The notes under the pieces were generated by a model. It saw only the letters and a list, made by a program, of their open reading frames with translations. It was not told the DNA's origin and made no database searches. Made by a program: the position numbers and the translations under genes. Shown one piece after another: positions 13,079 through 18,118 of a stretch of 18,118 nucleotides of DNA; position 1 is the first letter of the stretch, and each line of letters opens with the position of its first letter. The DNA is from an uncultured Streptococcus sp. (GTDB lineage: Bacteria; Bacillota; Bacilli; Lactobacillales; Streptococcaceae). The stretch covers positions 1 to 18,118 of the forward strand of contig NZ_CAJPNR010000043.1 in the NCBI RefSeq assembly GCF_905372115.1, in the 5' to 3' direction.

Positions 13079-13633
13079 GTAGCATTACCAGATCGATTAG
13101 AAACAGAACGGCTCGTGTTACGAGTCCGTACAGTGGCAGATGCCGAAGATATCCATGCCTACGCCAGTCTGCCAGATGTCTCCTACCCAGCAGGCTTTCC
13201 GCCCGTCAAGACCTTGGAAGACGAGATTTACTATCTGGAGCATATCCTTCCTGAGCGTAATAAAAAGGAGAATCTCCCAGCAGGTTACGGGATTGTCGTC
13301 AAAGGGACGGATAAGATCATCGGCTCTGTGGATTTCAACCATCGGCACGAAGATGATGTGCTTGAGCTTGGCTATATCTTGCACTCAGACTATTGGGGAC
13401 GAGGTTATGTGCCAGAAGCGGCGCGTGCCTTGATTGATTTAGCTTTTAAAGAACTGGATCTTCATAAGATTGAGTTGTCCTGCTTTGGCTATAATCTTCA
13501 AAGTCAACGAGTCGCAGAGAAACTTGGCTTCACCCTCGAAGCTCGCATCCGAGACCGCAAAGATGCCCAAGGTAATCGCTGTGATGATTTGAGGTATGGG
13601 TTGTTGAGGAGTGAGTGGGAGGATAAACGATGA
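13079..13633 (+). CDS. GNAT acetyltransferase (RimJ/RimL type) with abnormal start codon
   Basis: About 184 residues of GNAT fold, expected to transfer acetyl from acetyl-CoA to an amine, perhaps a protein N-terminus or small molecule. Visible are the family opening ETERLVLR, the GIVVKGTDKIIGSVDF strand pair, the acetyl-CoA loop YWGRGYVPEA, and NLQSQRVAEKLGFTLEARIRD. A good ribosome site (GGGAGAAGGA, 13061-13070) precedes the coding region, yet no ATG, GTG or TTG stands at a suitable distance. The codon at 13079-13081, 8 bases away and directly before ALPDRLETERL, is GTA, one base from GTG. The only upstream in-frame starts are a GTG in the T-box and two ATGs in its terminator. I place the start at 13079 provisionally. 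The gene is first behind the T-box. Confidence 0.72.
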   Translation, partial: VALPDRLETERLVLRVRTVADAEDIHAYASLPDVSYPAGFPPVKTLEDEIYYLEHILPERNKKENLPAGYGIVVKGTDKIIGSVDFNHRHEDDVLELGYILHSDYWGRGYVPEAARALIDLAFKELDLHKIELSCFGYNLQSQRVAEKLGFTLEARIRDRKDAQGNRCDDLRYGLLRSEWEDKR

Positions 13634-13656
13634 ATGAGATTTCTAACTTCATCCTG

Positions 13657-13697
13657 TATCCAACTCTAAATGGTGATTTTTAGTTGGATATTCTTTT
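13657..13697 (+). terminator. Possible terminator after the acetyltransferase gene
   Basis: TATCCAACT (13657-13665) and AGTTGGATA (13682-13690) pair perfectly, with some extra A/T pairing in the loop, followed by TTCTTTT. If active it would separate the T-box transcript from the genes downstream, including valS; the broken T run suggests it is partial. Confidence 0.5.
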
Positions 13698-13703
13698 GCA
13701 AAA

Positions 13704-13781
13704 TGACAAACTTTTGCTGACATAAAAGGAATTTTTGAGCTACTTGGTTTTACCGAGTCAACGATAAGTGAACATTTATAA
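13704..13781 (+). pseudogene. Possible remnant of a helix-turn-helix gene
   Basis: Between two stop codons (13704 and 13779) one frame reads TFADIKGIFELLGFTESTIS followed by EHL. The part ELLGFTESTISEHL looks like the two recognition helices of a DNA-binding domain. It has no start codon and no neighbouring coding continuation. It may be a decayed fragment or a chance match in 75 bases. Confidence 0.2.
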
Positions 13782-13872
13782 TAATGTAGAATAGGAAAAT
13801 GAGAAGTTTAACAGAACTCAGAAGATTGTGTCGGATTTTGGTAAGCATATTAGGAATATGATAGGGGGAAGA

Positions 13873-14811
13873 ATGAATAAAAAAATTTTTGAGAGGTTAA
13901 AAAAGTTTAAAATAACAGCTCAAAGTAATATTGTAGAAAGGGCATTTAAATTTTTCGATTATACTGGTATTAAATACCTATTTATGTTACCCTTTCTTTT
14001 TTTAATTATTAATTTAGATAAAACAAGACTAATAAGGGATTTTTTGATTCTAGGTTTTAATCTTTATCAAATATTGATATTAATATTACTGGTTATCTAT
14101 CTAATCAACTATTACCCTAGATCCAAAAGGATAAAAGATTTTTCTGATAATAAAGAATACCAGAATATTATTACTGTAGTTAGAGAAATAATATGGTCAT
14201 TTTCTCTTTTATTATTTGTGGGTATTTTGATTAATCATTTTAAGATCAATAAAGTTTATCATGATTTATTTATTACAATTGTTTTCATACGTTTTTATTT
14301 TTCATTGATGATGATCTTAATTGGTAGTAGTTTATTAAAATTTTTGTTTCAAATCTTAATGATTACAATCGGTGTTTATACTATTAGTGTATTTGATATT
14401 AAATGGTGGGCGCTTATAACGGGCGGATTGGCTATCTGGCATTATATCAATTCAATAGATTTTGTTATTTTTCTAAGAAAAGGTAAAGATATAGAGTCAA
14501 AATACATTTCGGATAAAGTGAAATATATATGGCAACGCAATAAGCTGAGTGGATATCTTTTGACTTTTTTATTGTATGCTTCTTTGCTTATATCAAGTTT
14601 TTTCGAGAAAAAGAACATGGTCGCTTCTGAGAGATTAAATATTAGGATGCCAATATTAATGATTATTTCGTTTTTGGTAGCTATTTTAATTGCTGTTAAT
14701 TCATTTATTATAAATCGAAAAAGAAAGAACAAAACAACGATTGTTAAAATGAGAAAACTCCCGAAATGGAAAAAATTAATTGCTATGTATTTAATTTTAC
14801 AAAAGAAATAA
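13873..14811 (+). CDS. Multi-pass integral membrane protein of unknown function
   Basis: A 312-residue protein I do not recognise. It shows seven or eight hydrophobic segments, at about residues 34-50, 57-80, 104-122, 132-150, 154-172, 178-200, 226-243 and 259-281. The N-terminus (about 1-25) and the tail after 281 (NRKRKNKTTIVKMRKLPKWKK) are strongly basic, and no catalytic motif is seen. The ATG at 13873 follows AGGGGGAAG; an in-frame GTG at 13828 has only a weak site. Base use is very unlike the neighbours (11 G/C in the 60 bases 14041-14100, against 34 in valS bases 15121-15180), suggesting acquisition. It ends 25 bases before valS, in the same direction, so it sits inside the T-box/valS unit. 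Confidence 0.72.
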   Translation: MNKKIFERLKKFKITAQSNIVERAFKFFDYTGIKYLFMLPFLFLIINLDKTRLIRDFLILGFNLYQILILILLVIYLINYYPRSKRIKDFSDNKEYQNIITVVREIIWSFSLLLFVGILINHFKINKVYHDLFITIVFIRFYFSLMMILIGSSLLKFLFQILMITIGVYTISVFDIKWWALITGGLAIWHYINSIDFVIFLRKGKDIESKYISDKVKYIWQRNKLSGYLLTFLLYASLLISSFFEKKNMVASERLNIRMPILMIISFLVAILIAVNSFIINRKRKNKTTIVKMRKLPKWKKLIAMYLILQKK

Positions 14812-14836
14812 AATGAATTATGTAAGGAGAACACAC

Positions 14837-17488
14837 ATGTCTAAACAACTTTCACCTAAATACAATCCAGCCGAGGTTGAGGCTGGTCGTTATCAAAAAT
14901 GGCTTGATGCCGATGTTTTCAAGCCTTCAGGAGATCAAAAGGCTAAGCCTTATTCGATTGTGATTCCACCACCAAACGTGACTGGGAAACTCCACCTTGG
15001 TCACGCTTGGGATACGACCTTGCAGGATATTGTCATCCGTCAGAAGCGCATGCAAGGCTTTGATACGCTTTGGCTTCCGGGGATGGACCACGCGGGGATT
15101 GCGACTCAGGCTAAGGTCGAGGAGCGCTTGCGGGAGCAAGGCATTTCCCGCTATGACCTTGGTCGTGAGAAATTCCTCGACAAGGTCTGGGAATGGAAAG
15201 ACGAATACGCTACGACCATCAAGGAACAATGGGGTAAGATGGGGCTCTCTGTGGACTATTCTCGTGAGCGTTTCACCCTTGACGAAGGTTTGTCAAAAGC
15301 TGTTCGCAAGGTTTTTGTCGAACTTTACAAGAAAGGCTGGATCTACCGTGGTGAGTTTATCATCAACTGGGATCCAGCAGCTCGCACAGCTCTTTCTGAT
15401 ATCGAGGTGATTCACAAGGACGTGGAAGGTGCCTTCTACCACATGAACTATATGCTGGAGGATGGTTCACGCGCCCTTGAAGTAGCGACCACTCGTCCTG
15501 AGACTATGTTTGGGGACGTTGCCGTTGCGGTCTATCCAGAAGACCCACGCTATAAGGACTTGATTGGCCAAAACGTAGTTCTCCCTATTGCTAACAAATT
15601 AATCCCAATCGTTGCGGACGAACATGCCGACCCTGAATTTGGGACAGGTGTCGTGAAAATCACGCCGGCTCACGATCCATATGACTTCTTGGTTGGTCAA
15701 CGCCATAACTTGCCACAAGTTAACGTGATGAACGACGACGGAACCATGAATGACTTGGCCTTTGAATTTGCAGGGTTAGACCGTTTTGAAGCTCGCAAAG
15801 CTGTTGTCAAGAAACTGGAAGAAATCGGCGCCCTTGTTAAAATCGAAAAACGTGTCCACAGTGTTGGTCACTCAGAGCGGACTGGCGTTATGGTTGAGCC
15901 GCGCTTGTCTACTCAGTGGTTTGTCAAGATGGACCAATTGGCTAAGAATGCCATTGCCAACCAAGCAACAGAGGACAAGGTAGAATTCTACCCACCTCGC
16001 TTTAATGACACCTTCCTCCTATGGATGGTAAGTGTCCACGACTGGGTTATCTCTCGCCAGCTCTGGTGGGGGCACCAAATCCCAGCTTGGTACAATGCTG
16101 AAGGTGAAATCTATGTAGGCGAAGAAGCGCCGGAAGGTGATGGTTGGTCTCAAGATCCAGATGTGTTGGATACTTGGTTCAGTTCAGCCCTTTGGCCCTT
16201 CTCAACCATGGGCTGGCCTGATGTCGACTCAGAAGACTTCAAACGCTACTTCCCAACTTCAACCTTGGTTACAGGCTACGACATCATCTTCTTCTGGGTA
16301 TCTCGGATGATCTTCCAATCCTTGGAATTCACTGGTCGTCAGCCATTCCAAAATGTGCTCATCCATGGTCTTATCCGTGACGAGCAAGGCCGCAAGATGT
16401 CGAAATCTCTCGGTAACGGGATTGATCCGATGGATGTCATTGACAAATACGGTGCTGATGCCCTGCGTTGGTTCCTTTCAAACGGTTCTGCTCCTGGCCA
16501 AGACGTCCGCTTCAGCTATGAAAAAATGGATGCTTCTTGGAACTTTATTAACAAAATCTGGAACATTTCCCGCTATATCCTCATGAACAATGAAGGTTTG
16601 ACGCTGGATGCGGCGCGTGAGAATGTCGCTCAGGTGGCGGCTGGTCAGGCTGGCAATGTCACCGACCGCTGGATTCTCCACAACCTCAACGAAACCATTG
16701 GCAAGGTTACTGAAAACTTTGATAAGTTCGAGTTTGGTGTAGCTGGACACATCCTCTACAACTTCATTTGGGATGAATTTGCCGACTGGTATGTGGAGCT
16801 GACTAAAGAAGTGCTTTATAGCGACAACGAAGACGAGAAAGTTATCACTCGTTCTGTCCTTCTTTACACGCTGGACCAAATTCTGCGCCTGCTTCACCCA
16901 ATCATGCCTTTCGTGACCGAGGAAATCTTTGGTCAAATCTCAGAAGGCACCATTGTGACAGCGGCTTATCCAGTGGTTCGTCCAGAGTTTGAAAATGCCG
17001 AGGCAGCAGCTGGTGTGGAAGCCCTCAAGGATCTGATTCGTTCGGTGCGCAATAGCAGAGCTGAGGTCAATGTGGCGCCAAGCAAGCCGATTACTATCTT
17101 GATTAAGACGACAGACAGTGCGCTGGAAACCTTCTTCAAGGATAATATCAACTACATCAAGCGCTTCACCAATCCGGAACATCTGGAAATCGCATCAACC
17201 ATCCCTGCACCTGAACTCGCTATGTCAAGCGTCATCACAGGAGCAGAAATCTACTTGCCACTGGCAGATCTCCTCAATATCGAGGAAGAGCTGGCTCGTC
17301 TCGAAAAAGAACTAGCCAAGTGGCAGAAAGAACTGGATATGGTCGGCAAGAAACTCTCTAACGAACGCTTCGTAGCCAATGCCAAACCAGAAGTCGTCCA
17401 AAAAGAACGCGACAAACAAGCCGACTACCAAGCTAAGTACGACGCGACCGTTGCACGTATTGATGAGATGAAGAAGTTGGTGAAATAA
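14837..17488 (+). CDS. valS: Valyl-tRNA synthetase
   Basis: An 883-residue class Ia synthetase that charges tRNA-Val; its CP1 editing domain removes misactivated threonine. The HIGH-type motif is H53-LGH56 within PPPNVTGKLHLGHA, and KMSKS is K520-M-S-K-S524 within GRKMSKSLGNG. The CP1 region includes ATTRPETMFGDVAVAV and DPEFGTGVVKITPAHDPYDF. A helical anticodon-binding domain follows, then a C-terminal coiled-coil arm (about 815-883, NIEEELARLEKELAKWQKEL onward) typical of bacterial ValS. The ATG at 14837 is chosen because AAGGAG lies 7 bases upstream; an in-frame ATG at 14813 has no such site. The T-box at 12861 is the presumed main control. A terminator follows at 17508. Confidence 0.98.
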   Translation: MSKQLSPKYNPAEVEAGRYQKWLDADVFKPSGDQKAKPYSIVIPPPNVTGKLHLGHAWDTTLQDIVIRQKRMQGFDTLWLPGMDHAGIATQAKVEERLREQGISRYDLGREKFLDKVWEWKDEYATTIKEQWGKMGLSVDYSRERFTLDEGLSKAVRKVFVELYKKGWIYRGEFIINWDPAARTALSDIEVIHKDVEGAFYHMNYMLEDGSRALEVATTRPETMFGDVAVAVYPEDPRYKDLIGQNVVLPIANKLIPIVADEHADPEFGTGVVKITPAHDPYDFLVGQRHNLPQVNVMNDDGTMNDLAFEFAGLDRFEARKAVVKKLEEIGALVKIEKRVHSVGHSERTGVMVEPRLSTQWFVKMDQLAKNAIANQATEDKVEFYPPRFNDTFLLWMVSVHDWVISRQLWWGHQIPAWYNAEGEIYVGEEAPEGDGWSQDPDVLDTWFSSALWPFSTMGWPDVDSEDFKRYFPTSTLVTGYDIIFFWVSRMIFQSLEFTGRQPFQNVLIHGLIRDEQGRKMSKSLGNGIDPMDVIDKYGADALRWFLSNGSAPGQDVRFSYEKMDASWNFINKIWNISRYILMNNEGLTLDAARENVAQVAAGQAGNVTDRWILHNLNETIGKVTENFDKFEFGVAGHILYNFIWDEFADWYVELTKEVLYSDNEDEKVITRSVLLYTLDQILRLLHPIMPFVTEEIFGQISEGTIVTAAYPVVRPEFENAEAAAGVEALKDLIRSVRNSRAEVNVAPSKPITILIKTTDSALETFFKDNINYIKRFTNPEHLEIASTIPAPELAMSSVITGAEIYLPLADLLNIEEELARLEKELAKWQKELDMVGKKLSNERFVANAKPEVVQKERDKQADYQAKYDATVARIDEMKKLVK

Positions 17489-17507
17489 GTAATTATATAA
17501 ATATAAT

Positions 17508-17536
17508 AAAACGCAGTGTAAAAACTGTGTTTTCTT
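17508..17536 (+). terminator. Terminator of valS
   Basis: A 10-position stem AAAACGCAGT/ACTGTGTTTT (17508-17517, 17524-17533) with one G-T wobble and a 6-base loop, followed by CTT. The T run lies mainly within the 3' arm. It ends where the next promoter's extended -10 begins. Confidence 0.7.
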
Positions 17537-17544
17537 GGTATAAT
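17536..17544 (+). promoter_or_regulatory. Extended -10 promoter of the terminal AT-rich gene
   Basis: TGGTATAAT at 17536-17544 is a consensus extended -10. The -35 region falls inside the valS terminator hairpin and is poor (GTGTAA). Transcription would start near 17551, giving a leader of about 26 bases with GTGAGG (17565-17570) six bases before the ATG. Confidence 0.7.
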
Positions 17545-17576
17545 GGAAGGAAAGTCATCATATAGTGAGGCAAATA

Positions 17577-18118
17577 ATGAGTAAATCAAGATCAGCAATT
17601 AGTACTATAAAGGGTTATTTTTATCAGTTTGACAAATCAATTTTAGAGATTTTGGAGCAATCAGATGAGACAAACATAGTTACCATTGAGGGAGTTGAAG
17701 ATATTGATATTGAAAAAGATGATGAAATACAATTTTTTCAATGTAAATATTATGAAAAAACTGATTTTAATAACAGTATTATAAAAGAACCAATACAGTT
17801 AATGTTTAGACACTATTTAAAAAATAGGACGGAGGCTCGAGATAAGAATTTCATTTATAGATTATATGGTTTTTATAAAAAAGGACATGAGAAGTTGTTG
17901 CAATTAACACAGGAAACTCTAAAAACATATTTTTTAGAGTTTGATAATTATGAGGTTATAGATGAATCAGGAAATTCAAATTATGAAATAAGAAATAAAA
18001 GTGGGAAAGTCATATTTAATGAAGTTGTACAAGAAGATGATATTGAAGATTTTAATAATCGTCTTTTTGTAGATATAGAAGCTGATAGTTATGAAAATCA
18101 AAATAAAAAAATAAAATC
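17577..18118 (+). CDS. 5' part of a putative PD-(D/E)XK nuclease-domain protein (Cap4/DUF4297-like), possibly anti-phage
   Basis: An open frame of 180 codons from the ATG at 17577 runs off the window with no stop. It opens SKSRSAISTIKGYFYQFDKS, then has VTIEGVEDIDI (35-45) and IQFFQCKYYE (51-60). E38, E41, D42 or D44, with Q55-x-K57, are spaced like the active site of restriction-endonuclease-fold domains with a QxK variant, as in DUF4297/Cap4 effector nucleases. The following segment (EPIQLMFRHYLKNR, then FIYRLYGFY) is consistent with such a domain. The partner or ATPase part would lie beyond the window. Base use is extremely AT-rich (9 G/C in bases 17701-17760). Family placement comes from motif reading only. 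It has its own promoter and ribosome site. Confidence 0.62.
   Translation, partial: MSKSRSAISTIKGYFYQFDKSILEILEQSDETNIVTIEGVEDIDIEKDDEIQFFQCKYYEKTDFNNSIIKEPIQLMFRHYLKNRTEARDKNFIYRLYGFYKKGHEKLLQLTQETLKTYFLEFDNYEVIDESGNSNYEIRNKSGKVIFNEVVQEDDIEDFNNRLFVDIEADSYENQNKKIK

Noticed and set aside
13828..13872. GTG start for the AT-rich membrane protein
   Set aside because: The ATG at 13873 has a much better ribosome site; the extra 15 residues overlap that site.
1..18118. CRISPR arrays, insertion sequences, or long direct repeats
   Set aside because: Reading both strands showed no regularly spaced repeats, no transposase-like frames, and no direct repeat other than the tRNA-Arg copies.

Overview
The window reads as chromosomal DNA of a low-GC Gram-positive coccus, most likely an oral Streptococcus of the sanguinis/gordonii/mitis type. 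Supporting points: the glpK-glpO-glpF cluster with an H2O2-forming glycerol-3-phosphate oxidase, a Mga-type regulator, DUF960 and DUF1912 proteins, the recX/rlmD pair, extended -10 promoters (TGnTATAAT), and a T-box upstream of an acetyltransferase and valS. The genus call is fairly firm; the species is not determined.

Layout. 1-302: tRNA genes (a cut tRNA-Arg(ACG), a second identical tRNA-Arg(ACG), tRNA-Pro(UGG)) and a terminator. 303-606: no gene seen. 607-3315 (minus strand): DUF960 protein, DUF402/NtdP-type phosphatase, recX, and an APH(3')-like kinase. The kinase is divergent from a TrmA/RlmD-family rRNA methyltransferase (3371-4741, plus), and both start codons lie where transcription should begin, so both mRNAs look leaderless. 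4892-10700 (minus): Mga-like regulator, then glpK, glpO, glpF, with a cre-like CcpA site before glpK and a hairpin in each intercistronic gap. 10954-12829 (plus): DUF1858, DUF438-hemerythrin-PAS and DUF1912 genes. 12826-17488 (plus): a promoter and T-box leader, a GNAT acetyltransferase without a normal start codon, a very AT-rich membrane-protein gene, and valS. 17577-end: the 5' part of a very AT-rich gene, cut by the window, with features of a PD-(D/E)XK nuclease domain of Cap4/DUF4297 type.

How the genes work together. GlpF brings in glycerol, GlpK phosphorylates it, and GlpO oxidises glycerol-3-phosphate to DHAP with release of H2O2. The sequence suggests three layers of carbon control: the cre-like site, the HPr-phosphorylatable His232 of GlpK, and the adjacent Mga-type regulator. 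The T-box should couple acetyltransferase and valS expression to uncharged tRNA-Val. The AT-rich genes on both sides of valS look like acquired material. The last one is the best candidate here for an anti-phage system, but most of that locus lies beyond the window.
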